This document shows positions 1 through 12,600 of a stretch of 64,000 bases of DNA, one piece after another. The position numbers and the translations under genes were made by a program. Source of the stretch: Acestrorhynchus altus (taxonomy: Eukaryota > Chordata > Actinopteri > Characiformes > Acestrorhynchidae). Under the pieces are notes generated by a model. It searched no databases. It saw only the letters and a list, made by a program, of their open reading frames with translations, and had not been told where the DNA came from. The first letter of the stretch is position 1. Each line of letters begins with the position of its first letter. The stretch is from contig CM067521.1 of NCBI GenBank assembly GCA_034509495.1, positions 3,610,064 to 3,674,063 on the forward strand, given 5' to 3'.

Positions 1-59
1 AATAAATGTCTTCACCAAACCATGTGTTATCATTCATATTCTCAAGAAAGCTAACATTC

Positions 60-770
60 TGCTGGGGTATGTAAACTCTTTGAGCACAACTGTATCTGTA
101 CAGCCTTTATGATCAACCAGCTATACCTAGAGTATTTTTCACTCTGCTGGTTTTCGCTTTAACTCCTAAAACCCAAGATCGGCATGCTGTTACATGCCTT
201 TTTCTAGGCTTCATATCTCAGGATCAGAGTAACCTACAGACATAATAGAAATCATAAAAACACTACATGCTCTCATCACTGAGTGATTATCAGTGAGAAA
301 ACAGCTAAAAGTCACTCTTTTCTGAATTAAATTCAGTTTAAATACCAACGCAGCTTCCAGTGCATGTTTACTGCTCTGTCCACGTGTACCTGCACAACCT
401 GCAGACAGACTCTGACTGATCAGTGAGGTGGCGGGGCTAATAACATCACTGACCCAGATATTGGGTTATAGAGGAAAATGAAGAGGGGCTGTTTGCTCTC
501 TTTCTTTGCTCCGTGTTCAATTTTAAGAATTAATGTTCTGAGGATATTATCAATTAATACATAAATAACACAAACGACTCTTGGGTTTTATTAATTGTAT
601 TTTATTTAGTACTTTTGGGGTCAAAATCATAGAAATATTTCAAATCTGTTCATTTTTACGCCCAAAAGGAAGACAAATGTGAGCAGTAATATGATCAAAT
701 CTGTATGTATTCACAGTTTTATTTAACTGTATTTTCTAATTTGATCCGGTTTGTTTGAGGGGAAATAAAA
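60..770. repeat. Dispersed repeat copy (hAT-like family)
   Basis: This AT-rich stretch shares recognisable blocks with 6640-7560, 33480-34060 and 47068-47200. One block runs over a phrase about 'cagtgcatgtttactgctctg'-like sequence followed by a 'ggcggggctaat' block; the other copies carry it in either orientation. The best-bounded member, at 33380-34271, has hAT-type ends and an 8-bp target duplication, so this copy is probably the same non-autonomous hAT family. Its own ends are not clear. No coding potential is seen. Confidence 0.55.
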
Positions 771-779
771 CCCGGATCC

Positions 780-1570
780 TAAAAGGCGCGCGAACACAAC
801 AGGGAAGTGGTGCGCGCTGTTTTTGTGCGCGCTCTCGCTCCTGATTGGCTGAGGACGAGGCTCGAACGTCGGCTCGGCCAATCAGGGCGCAGCGCGAGCC
901 CGGCGCGCGGCGAGTCCGCGGCGCGCGCGGTGGAGGGGGCAGGGAGAGGGCTCTTCTGCCTCCTCTCTCTATTCCCTCCGCTGGTCCGGCTCCTGCGCGG
1001 CTCTCGGGGGGGGTGCCAACACTAACTCACGGCTGCGGGACCGCGCGTCTCGCGCAGGTGATGCTGCGGCCGCGCTCGAAGCTTGCCGTCACGCAGGCGG
1101 CGCGCGCGCGGCGCCGGAGGATGTGTGCAGGGCGCGCGCAGCTCCGCCCGGACACCAGAACGCGGTGAGTGTTGATCTGCAGCTTTCGGGGCACAGGGGG
1201 GGCTTTATGGAGCGCGCGCGCGTCCATTTGCACGATGTTCGGGGTATCACACATGCACGCGCACGCACCTGCGCGCTTCATCACGCGCTGACTCGGGCAG
1301 CGGCTCCGGGGAGCGCGCGCAGCGGCGAGAGCAGGTTCGAGAGGCGGACGGCCGGGACGCCGCTGCCTCTGCGCCCTTAAAATGGCTGACTCTCACCCTG
1401 CCTCGCTCCCGGTCTGCTGTTCAGCGCTCTGCAACCGAACTACCTCAAACGGCAGAGGCGCCTCCGACAGCGCTGCGCGGGGATTGGTGTGCGCCAGTCA
1501 CGTGCACAGAACATGCCTGCTGATTGGCTGGCGCGGAAGGAAGCGCGATGATTCTGTAGGTGGAGACAAT
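780..1570 (+). promoter_or_regulatory. brpf3: CpG-island promoter of brpf3
   Basis: About 800 bp of GC-rich, CpG-dense sequence stands out sharply from the AT-rich flanks. Two CCAAT boxes in opposite orientation (ATTGGCT near 843 and CCAATCA near 879) lie 35 bp apart, and a third ATTGGCT lies near 1522. GC-box-like runs occur through the island. It lies about 2.5 kb upstream of the brpf3 start codon and there is no TATA box in an obvious place, as is usual for a broadly expressed chromatin gene. Short open frames across the island on both strands are a by-product of the lack of AT-rich stops. Confidence 0.75.
1000..1164 (+). other. brpf3: Predicted non-coding first exon of brpf3
   Basis: A strong 5' splice site (GCG|GTGAGT) lies at 1164/1165 inside the CpG island. 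The first coding exon of brpf3 opens with a clear acceptor (TTTAG|GTAGAC at 3667/3668) and has 24 nt of 5' UTR before its ATG, so at least one upstream non-coding exon is required. The donor at 1165 is the best candidate. The 5' boundary given is only nominal because the transcription start cannot be read from sequence. Confidence 0.45.
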
Positions 1571-1578
1571 CTGATCTA

Positions 1579-1990
1579 ACAGCCCCCTATAAAATAAATA
1601 TAATCTTTATTACTCTATATATGGCTGTATACTAATATATACAGACAGTATAAACATAACAGCCCCCTGTATAAATAAATATCTTAATTACTGTATATCT
1701 GACTGTATACTAATATATACAGACAGTATAAACATATAACAGCCCCCTATATAATAAATATCATCTTTATTACTGTATATCTCATTATATTCTAATATAT
1801 ACAGACAGTATAAACATAGAACAGCCCCCTATATAATAAATATCATCTTTATTACTGTATATCTCATTATATTCTAATATATGCAGACAGTATAAACATA
1901 TAACAGCCCCCTATATAATAAATATCATCTTTATTACTATATATCTCATTATATTCTAATATATACAGAAAATATAAACATATAACAGCC
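1579..1990. repeat. 80-82 bp minisatellite, about 5 units
   Basis: Units begin with 'aacagccccct' at about 1579, 1658, 1738, 1820, 1902 and a partial one at 1984. Each continues with 'taatatatacagacagtata' and similar AT-rich sequence. The array starts directly where the CpG island ends, in the first intron of brpf3. Confidence 0.85.
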
Positions 1991-2234
1991 TTTGTATAAT
2001 AACAAATCCTATCTTTAATGAGTATCTGTTCTTTATCACAGTTCATTATATTCTAATCTATAATATAATCTAATATAATATAATTTAATTTTGGGCGGGA
2101 GAAACAATGATAGCAGCAGCAGCGTACCGGGGAATTGCTTAAGAATTATTATTGCACAGACTTTCATATTCAACCAATATTTATTGTTATCCAGATAAGC
2201 AAAGTGTTTATGGGTCTTTATGGGTTTTAACCTT

Positions 2235-2340
2235 TCTTATTTATTTATTTATTTATTTATTTTTGTGAAGCTGCTGTGTGACAACTTCAGTTGTGAAGAG
2301 CGCTATAAAAATAAATTTTGATTTGATTTGATTTGATCTC
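2235..2340 (+). mobile_element. L2-type LINE 3' end
   Basis: A TTTA run is followed by 'gaagctgctgtgtgacaact', then 'agcgctataaaaataaa' and a (TGATT)n tail. This is the usual 3' end of fish L2/CR1-type LINEs and the SINEs that borrow it. Related tails lie at 8648-8720 and 36113-36205. Only the tail is present here. Confidence 0.7.
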
Positions 2341-3691
2341 TTAGCATTACACTGCTCTGCAAATATCAACAAGCCTCCATTTATTAATTTGTAATAACCC
2401 ATTTGTAACTTCATTGTCATGCATGTAATTTCTCAGTGTAAATTTAGTCCAATTTATTGTCACTGTCCAAATAACAAACATGCATTTTATGTTTTATAGA
2501 TCTTATACATAATAAGTATTCATATGCACTGACATTAGGATACCTGAATGACCTGAATGACCTCAACATATCGTAAAGTTCTTTAGTTTGTCTCAGTTTA
2601 CACCTGCTTATGGAGAGGTGTAAATATTATATATTAAATATTTTGTAAATATTAAGTTGCGACTAGCCTAGAGACTAGAGTTGATACTTTTATTTCCCTG
2701 TAAAATGTTTTGATGCATCTTTGAATTTATGATTCTCTCAGCGATCAAGAGCCACCGGGCCCTGAGAATACAAAGCAGACCCAAACCTCGATTCTCCCAT
2801 CATCCATTCTTCACGGCAGAGATGAGATTTTGTATTTGTGAGCAATAGGGCCACAACAAACAACTGTTTCGATGGTCAAATAATTATTATTGAACCATAA
2901 TTTATCTTGCTTATGAATTGTGTTCATTTAATGAATAACTTTGTATCAGCTTTCAAATTTAGTTTGAAATTGTTTTATACGTTTGCTTACAATAATGAAA
3001 ATAAAAAATAGCCTTAAACTGCTGAAATAAAAAGTTTCCAATATTTTTTTTCTGACAAAATGTAAAACCAATGATGAGCAAAGTAGCAGTGATAAAAAAT
3101 ATCTATGGAAAACAAAACTAAATTTTCTTAATTATTCAGATCAGAAAAAATTTAATTCGTTCCACCATTTTGGATATAACTTATTTGGAATAACTTCCAG
3201 ATTGTAGTTTTAACATTGTTTGCATGTATCTTTTTTGACATGGTCTGGCCTGAGCTACAATATTGTCAACTATCTTCCCTTCATGGCATAACCAGTAAGC
3301 TGATTGGCTCATTTTGTTGAAGGGCAGGACTTATCCATAATCAGTGGCCAAATGCAGGGAAATTTATGGAGGAATTGAGATGGGAGAGTCAAAGAGCATT
3401 CACAGTAATAATGCACCTCACCTGTAGGGGGCAAGACACCTGTTCTTCTGTTAGGCTGCCTCAAATGCAGATGTGATCGACTCAGATGAGACGTGGTGAA
3501 GAACAGTGGGGATGTAAATGTTACTGAAGCAGGATCGGTGGACTCGTGTAGAATGTTGAGAATATGATGTCGCCGTTATCTTTACATTTCCGTTATGGTC
3601 AGCGTTGATATTGAATTATTGTCCGGGTTGAATTTTAACATTCTAACATTCTGTTTTTATTGTTTAGGTAGACAACAATAAAAGAGTTCAA

Positions 3692-6600
3692 ATGAGGAAG
3701 CTAAAGAAACGTGGTGGTCAGTCTGCATCATGCAGGGGCAGAGGCAGGGGCAGAGGCAGGGGCAGTGCTACTGCCTCTAGCCAGTCAGAATTGGACATTT
3801 TATTCCGTCCGCCCTCCCCATGCAGGGTGAACTTCTCCGTAACTCGAGAAACGCTAACCTACGCTCAGTCTCAGAAGATGGTGGAAGTGGAACTTGAGGG
3901 GAGGATCCACCGGATCAACATTTTCGACCCCCTCGCGGTCGTTACAGAGGATGAGATGCTGGCACAGGAAGTGCAAGAGTGTAACAGTAACAAGGAAAAC
4001 AGTGAGCAGGACAACTGCCAAGTCCACAACACCTCCGCTAAGAAAGGCAGGAGGAAAGATGGCAAAAATGGAGACGGCAGGGCTAGACGTTTCGGTTCTC
4101 AGCAGTTTTCTCACCACCACATCTACCACACCCAGCTTGAAGGACCTTTGCCTAAGCCCACTTTTCGTAAACTGGACACTTTCAGTTCTTCTGAGGCTCC
4201 GCCTCTTCCTGTGGCCTATTACCGATATGTGGAAAAAACATCTGAAGAGCTAGAGACAGAGGCAGAATACGATATGGATGAGGAAGACATGGCTTGGCTG
4301 GAGATGGTCAATCAGAAGAGAGTTTCAGACGGTCACGCCTCTGTCCCGCCCAACACTTTTGAGTTGCTGATTGACCGGCTGGAGCGGGAGTCCATCCTGG
4401 AGTCCAGGAGCCAGGCCCTGTCTCAAAACACCATAGATGAGGATGCATACTGCTGTGTCTGCATGGATGACGAATGCCTCAACAGCAACGTCATATTATT
4501 CTGTGACATCTGCAACCTGGCCGTGCATCAGGTTAGAGTACATAAATTCTGACCTTTTCATATAGAATATATATCGGGATATAAACAGAGCGTGATACGT
4601 GCTGAGCGATATATCGATATTTATATCTATATCGGGATATAAACAGAGCGGGATACGGGCTGAGCGATATATCGATATTTATATCTATATCGGGATATAA
4701 ACAGAGCGGGATACGGGCTGAGCGATATATCGATATTTATATCTATATCGGGATATAAACAGAGCGGGATACGGGCTGAGCGATATATATCGATATTTAT
4801 ATCTATATCAGGATATAAACAGCGGGATATGGGCTGAGCGATATATCGATATTTATATCTATATCGAGATATAAACAGAGCGTGATATGGGCTGAGCGAT
4901 ATATTGATATTTATATCTATATCGGGATATAAACAGAGCGTGATACGTGCTGAGCGATATATCGATATTTATATCTATATCGGGATATAAACAGAGCAGG
5001 ATACGGGCTGAGTGATATATCGATATTTATATCTATATCGGGATATAAACAGAGCGGGATACGGGCTGAGCGATATATCGATATTTATATCTATATCGAG
5101 ATATAAACAGCGGGATATGGGCTGAGCGATATATAGATATTTATATCTATATCGGGATATAAACACAGCGGGATATGGGCTGAGCGACATATCGATATTT
5201 ATATCTATATCGGGATATAAACAGTGGGATACGGGCTGAGCGATATATTGATATTTATATCTATATCGGGATATAAACAGAGCGGGATACGGGCTGAGCG
5301 ATATATTGATATTTATATCTATATCAGAATATAAACAGCGGGATACGGGCTGAGCGATATATCAATATTTATATCTATATCAGGATATAAACAGCGGGAT
5401 ACGGGCTGAGCGTTATATCGATATTTATATCTATATCAGAATATGGGTTGATTTAGTTTATATTGATATAAATGTTTTTGAATAATATTCTATTTCAGTC
5501 CGCTGTCCTGGACTGCTCCACCCCCTGCTCTTAGCTGCTTGTCCTATTCTTCTGCTCTCTGCCCCCATTCACACCATGGAAGGGGCAAATGAGAGCTCTG
5601 TCATGAAGAAGACTTGTAGTGTATAAAGAACAAATGAAGATCAAATTTCAGTTTAAATATAGTTCGATGAATTAGGATACGCCATGAAATGCTTTATCAT
5701 ACTGCATTTTTCACATCATCTATTTTATATCACCTTTCGACTACAGTATATGGGGATATTACTTTTTGTCCATATCGTCCAGCCCTAGAGTTTATACACA
5801 TACACCGCCTAATATGATTGTGTTTCTGATCAGGAATGTTACGGAGTGCCCTATATTCCGGAGGGTCAGTGGCTGTGCCGTCGCTGTCTGCAGTCTCCAT
5901 CCAGACCTGTGGACTGTGTACTCTGTCCAAACCGCGGCGGTGCCTTTAAACAGACGAGTGACGGGCGCTGGGCACATGTGGTGTGTGCCATCTGGATCCC
6001 TGAAGTGTGTTTCGCTAACACAGTTTTCCTAGAACCAATAGAGGGTGTCAACAACATTCCCCCTGCAAGGTGGAAGCTGACCTGCTACCTCTGCAAGCAG
6101 AGGGGCAGGGGGGCATCCATCCAGTGCCACAAAGCCAACTGCTACCGGGCATTTCACGTCACCTGTGCGCAGAGAGCTGGACTGTTCATGAAAATCGACC
6201 CTGTGCGTGAGACGGGCACCAACGGCACCACGTTTACTGTGAAAAAAACGGCCTACTGCGGTAGCCACTCTCCACCTGCAGCTGAAGGGGAGGAGGATGG
6301 AGGTTTTGCAGGGAGTAGGAATAACAGAGGCCAAAGGTCGTACACACTTGGCCCTTCGGTACAGCAGAACCAGCGTGGCAATAAAAAGGCTCCACCCTCA
6401 CCACAGCAAAAGAAGACAAGGAAAAGTGCTGATGGAGTTTCACGGAAAACAGGCGTGCCACTTCTTCTCGTTCCCCAAATTCCCTCCTACAGGCAAGTTA
6501 AAGAGATAGTTCAGCCAAAAACACATTTACACAACGTTACCACTAAAACTACAACAGACATGATCTCTAAATGTTCTAAATTCCTACTGTGTTCATCATG

Positions 6601-9600
6601 ATGTTGTTAAAAAGTAGAGAATTTAATTGTGCGTGATGAGTCCACGTATCGTCACACATATGCCCAAACTCCTGCACTTACATCCTGAGATCTGCACTTT
6701 GTGGACAGTTAGATACTGTCCTCTAGGCTTCGTAACTCAGAATCAGAGTAACCTACAGACATGATGCACATATCATAACGAAACAAAGACCTATCTCATC
6801 ATATCTCATCATTCAGTTTTGTAGTTGGCCGTATGTTTATTTACCATTAAATTAGGAAAGTATTTAGAGGAGACAGCCACACATAATGGATATTATTTTC
6901 TGGAGACCTCAGGATAGTCAAATATGTCCTGATTTGAGATATTATAAAATATTTGTATGAATTTTTCATAAAAAGAATAAAAGCACTATATCTCAAAAAT
7001 CCTGAACTGAAAATGAAGTAATTTAAATTAATTATTATTATTATTATTATTATTATTATTGACAATAATTTTTATGACAAGTTAAAGGAAAAAAAACATC
7101 CTGCCCTGAACTTTTATTCTGAAATTTGAACAATAAACAACAAACTTTATATCCCAACATCTGGGTCAGTGATTGGGCTGATATCTGTCAATTAATTAAA
7201 CTATTGTTTTTCATCATTAATATTCTTTCCACTATGTGTGTGCTTAAGTACTGTATGTGGTCATGTGACTCCTCTGTCCAGTCTGCGATATGGAAGCAAC
7301 AGAAAGACTTAAACGCTGATCTAACTGAGCAACTCGAGTAGTTTGTACCAAAGAAGTCCTTCAAATGCCACAGTCGAGCTAAAATGTTCAATTAATCATG
7401 ATGTTGGTCATTAGCCCCGCCCCCTCTCTGCTCAGTCAGAGTCTGTATGCAGGCCGAACATGTTCACGTGAACAGAGCAGTAAACATGCACTGGAAGCTC
7501 CTTTGGCTTTAAACTGAGATTTAATTCAGAAGGAAACGAGTGAATCATAGTTGTTTCTGAGCTGAATTACTCACGAATTCATCACACGATGACGAGACCA
7601 TGCGTAGATAAGTCATGTCTGTAGTTTATGACCAGGACCGTCCACATCTTTCTTTCACATGCTGGTTCTCTTATCTCTCCGATTATAAAATGCACATGTC
7701 ACCTGTAGGGGGGGCCATGAGCAAAAATATATCCATTCTCCCATAATGCTGCTATCAATATGAATATGAATAAAAATGATGGGCAAAAATATTGGCTCCC
7801 CAGCATTCTCTGTGTACAACCAGGCGAGGGGGTGGACGATAAAGAATTTTAACGGACGATGCCGATATTTAAAGAGCAGGGTGACAAACGGCCAATATAT
7901 AATGCAGAAATCATGTTTTGTTTTCTTTCTTTGTTTTATTGCATAAAATACAATTTAGTTAATAACAACTATCATCACAATAATTACAACCAGAGAGATC
8001 AAACATTTGTAAATTTACATAAATATTGTATTGAGATTTTGAGGTTTGAAAGTTAGAATAGTGAAGTGGACACGAGGAGAGCTGTAACATCGCTCCACAG
8101 TATCCCGACTGACGGGGCTTCCTGCGGCTCTGACTGTCGGGATTGTGAGTGGAGGCATCAACTGATACAAATTATCATGGCATTAATCGGTCAACCAATT
8201 AATCGGTTGACCACTATTTGAGAGAGCACATTTATATTTCACTGGAGTGCAACATAATTGTGCTCTCACGTTTCTCGACGTTTGGCAGTAAAAACACTGT
8301 AATTAACATTAATTACATTAACATTAGATGTGTTTTGTACTTCTCAAGATGGTTCAAGAAGGTGAGTTTGTAAAGTAGATTTCTGGACTCTCGGGCTCCT
8401 TCAGTGTTTCAGATGTTTATTATTGTGTTGATGCCAGTCGTGCACAGCAAATGCTTCCCTTTAACCCTCTGCACAGAGCAGACATGTGAAAAGAAAGTGA
8501 ACCCTTTCCAAGTAGTTTGAGCAGAGGAGGAGGGGTCCCCCCTCGTTTCTCCCGAGGTTTCTTCCTTCATCTCTGAGGGAGTGTTTTCTTGCCACCGTCA
8601 CCCTTTGGTTCGCCCTTCGTTTCATGTGTTGTTCACCTTCTTATTTTTGATTTCTGTAAAGCTGCTCTGTGACAGTGGTTGTAAAAAAGTGCGATACAAA
8701 TACATTTTGATTGGATTTCAACTGAACAGAATTGTTGTTTCCTGACAGGCTGAATAAGATTTGCACTGGCGTGTCCGTTCAGAGGAAGAACCAGTTCATG
8801 CAGAGGCTTCATAATTACTGGCTTCTGAAGCGTCATTCCCGTAATGGAGTTCCACTCATCCGTCGTCTGCACTCACACCTGCAAGCACAGAAAACCGAGC
8901 AGGTCTGTTACCCTGTAACATCAACATACAGCAAGTGTTCAGAACACCATATGAAACATCTGGTCCAGCTGTCACACACAGTACTGCTGTAACCGGTCAG
9001 TTCGCACCTGGGTTACCTTTCACGGTTTGGTGCAGCTGGGAATCACCCAAGTCACGTTTCTTTTCATTTATATTGAACAGACCAAAAGTTAGTGTCCCCC
9101 TGAGTTAGTCCACACCGTCTGATTTGGTCAGCAGTGAGACGTAAACGTTAGTGTGTTCGATGTGTTTGCGTGGTTGGGCGAATGTGTTTCTCTGGTAATA
9201 CTTGGTTGTAGTGAGTAGTGTAAGTAGTGGAGATAGTTTCATGTTTACGTGGATTTCACGTTAGGGCTCCACGATATGAAACGGAATAAAAATTTTATAT
9301 AACGATTATCATGGAACGAAACACAGTTATCAGTATTATCATGGTATTGTTAATTATACCAATAAGATTAAAGGTAAAGATGTGTGTTTTCTAGTAGATT
9401 TCTCTCATTTTTTGCTGCATTTACCGTGTTAATGACCTTTACTGCAGCTCTCTCTGCTATAAATAGACCTAAACCAGAGTTTGTCTAATTTAATCTTAAT
9501 GAATCTTAATTCTCATCTTTTCAGTTTTATCCTGAGAATAATATCTACTGTTCCTGTTCAGGAGAATCTCAGGAGATACAAACTGTTGAATATTCAGTAA

Positions 9601-12600
9601 ATGCAATTCATTTTTTAAAATAAACTATTAAAATGCATCAAAACCTTTCATTACGATCCTGAAATGTTTAATGTAATGAACATCTATTAAACAATTTCCT
9701 TTAAGTCAGTAAACATTTACAAATTTACATCATTCTGGATGTGACCGATTCCATTCCACCTTAAATGCATCAGCAGTTACATGTTACTTTGAATGCATTT
9801 AAGGTGGAAGTGAAAATGAGAAAATGTAGTGAATGTAGCCACGTTTACTAAAAACAAAAGACACGTTAGACCTGCTCGTACCAGTGCAACACACACTAAC
9901 ACCCCACCACCACGTCAGTGTCACTGTTGTACTGAAAATTGTGCAATACCACACATCAAGTGTCCTGTTGCTTTAATCCTGTTGTTCTGATTTATTGTGC
10001 TAATGTGATCCTGCTGTGTTTCAGAGGGAGCCTGATGCAAAACTGCAGGCCGTCAGGGAGGAGCTGAAGTACTGGCAGAAACTGCGGCAGGACCTGGAGA
10101 AAGCTCGTCTGCTCATCGAGTTGATCCGCAAGAGAGAGAGGCTCAAACGCGAGCAGGTATGCACGCACACGCGCACGCACACACTCTCAAATCCGTTAGG
10201 CCAATTAAAGGCCCTGTTATTTTGGATGGTAAACACGGCGGCTCACAGGAGCCACATAGCAAAGCATAGCTTTGAGCTCTGTAACAGGAACGTCGTAATT
10301 ATTCCGAATCGAAATGGATAGTGTTGCTTCCTGCCTGGAGTGTGGTTAGTTAGTTTGGAGCAAGTTAATCCAAACACCCCAGAGTCCCTCTTTTTATGAG
10401 TACTAAACCAGTGTGAGGTCCAGTTTGTTTTGAAAAGTGGAAGTTGATAATGGAGAGAGGTTAGTTGGTCATTTTAGTTTAGGACTGATAGGTTGACTAA
10501 TTGAAATGACAATTTCATTTTGTCAGCAATATAAATCTTCTTCTTTCAGCTGCTGCCTTTAGGGGTCGCCACAGCCGATCATCTGCCTGATCCACATTAT
10601 AGTTTTGGCACCAGTTTTATGCCGGATGCCCTTCCTGACGCGACCCTCACCGTTCATCCAGGCTTGGGACGTCAGCAATAATAAATAATAAACCGTATTT
10701 CATTATGCAGCACTGCAACATGTAAATACAGGTTTACAGAAATTGCAGTGTTAATGTGAAACTCCAGTCTGACGAACACTAAACTGAGGCATTTCTACAG
10801 TCAGTAGTTCAGCTCCAGAAGAAATCCCAGTTTCTGTGTAGAAGTAAACAGATCTCAGTTATTAAAAGCCGACCTGTTGTAATAAGGAATGAGCTTTAAA
10901 CCACGGCATCAATAAAATACGTTCTATGGTAACGTCCCATCAAGCCTAAAGACCAGAGACCACCATCCAAACAGTTAGGGGGGTTCTGGATTCCGTTTAC
11001 ACAACCGTGCAGTAGAGTCTCTTCATAATTCATATCTGTGTTGGGAGTTTGAGGGATTGAAGGTTTGGAATACATTACATTGTGGTAATAATGACGTGCT
11101 TTGGGTGTTTGGAAGGCAGACACTGAACTTCTAAACTGAAGCTGAATACAGCGACAGATGACTGAAGCCCGTCTCGGTCGACCTGATCAACAGGAATTAC
11201 GTATCATTATTATAACAAAAGCAAATCAAATAAAAAGATGCAAAGAATGAATCTTGAAGTTGATATTACATTGACTAACTGCAGATACCCACTTCCTGAC
11301 CTCCTCTGTTCCACGTTTGAGGTCCCCTTCCGCAGACTGTGGCACAGGAAAAGCCAACCCAGCCATCTGTCACTGATGACTGAACACACCGTTCTTCTGA
11401 ACTTTACAGTTACAGCTGTTAGAAAGGCTTTTGTTAGTTTTGGAGGGTAAATAAAATCAGACCCCTTAAATGAACCCCTTTGTTATGTTCAACATATTAA
11501 CTTTGTTTGGATTTTTATTTATTTTATACCAAAACAGGGTTTTTTTTAGGTTATTTATTAGAATTTTTCACTTTGTGATGTCATTTCAGTCGGAATGTAA
11601 GAACGGAGCAGTAGAGCTGATGCTGACGCTGTGGGTTCGTACAGGCTGGTTAAGTTATTCTCGAAACTAAATTTATCATCACTTTATGATAAATTATGCA
11701 GTTATTGTCCTTTTATACTTTATCAGCAATCAAGCCTGGAGGTGGGTTCAGTGCAAATCAAGCAGCCACGCCCATCTCTGTCATTTATACTAAGTTTTCT
11801 TATTCCGTGGAGAATTGCTTTACTCCATTTCCCCAGGACTGTCCAAATGGGGCTTTATAAAACAAATGTTTCTGCTGCTGCTATATTATTTCATCAAAAA
11901 ATGAAAATATTGGATATTTTACAGGCAAACAACAAAGGAAAATTCATATTTAACTGACGAGTCAAGCGGTCGTCACTACTCAGTAACGGAGGTCATGAGC
12001 GTAGTCCGGTTTCATGCTGAAGATTCAGTTGTCTGTATTTTTGTCTTGGTCATACTGTAAGATTTGGATGCTCTGCAGCTAAACAATCACACTTCAGGGT
12101 AAGACATAAACATCTGTCCCTTCAACCATAAACTCTCACAGATTGTTCCTCCTGTTTCTAGAACTAAAATCTGTTGAAAAAGCTGATGAATCTGCAGGTT
12201 GTTCAAACGCAACATACTTCTGTCCACTGTCATCGGTTCTGCTTTAGAGAATACAGTTACACGGTCGGTGCTGTGAGGTTTTCTTTTGTTTCTCTGGTTG
12301 TCTGTGTAGATGAAGCTCCAGCAGGCCGCTATGGAACTCCAGTTGACTCCTGCTCTGGTGCTCTTGCGGTCAACACTCGAGCAGCTGCAGGAGAAGGACA
12401 CTGCCCATATCTTTACTTCGCCTGTCAACCTGAAGGAGGTAAAGAGTGCTGAAATGTTCACCTCTCTGAGGTTTTGTATTGAAGAGGAAACAGGTTTTGC
12501 TGGCCTTTACGAAAATAAAGCCGTTTACTGTAGTATTTGAACATTTTTATACTTAATAAGGTAAGAACAGAGGCTGCTGTCTAAGAAAACCAATCTTTCA

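Noticed and set aside
807..1380. Several 72-107 codon open frames
   Set aside because: They overlap each other in a CpG island on both strands, with Arg/Ala-rich composition expected from GC-rich non-coding DNA and no known motif.
4532..4552. Alternative brpf3 end six residues past VHQ
   Set aside because: Reading through the donor would cut PHD1 in half; the spliced product continues the zinc finger exactly.
4563..5446. Possible CRISPR array
   Set aside because: The units are directly adjacent 58-bp copies with no unique spacers and no cas genes; it is a eukaryotic satellite.
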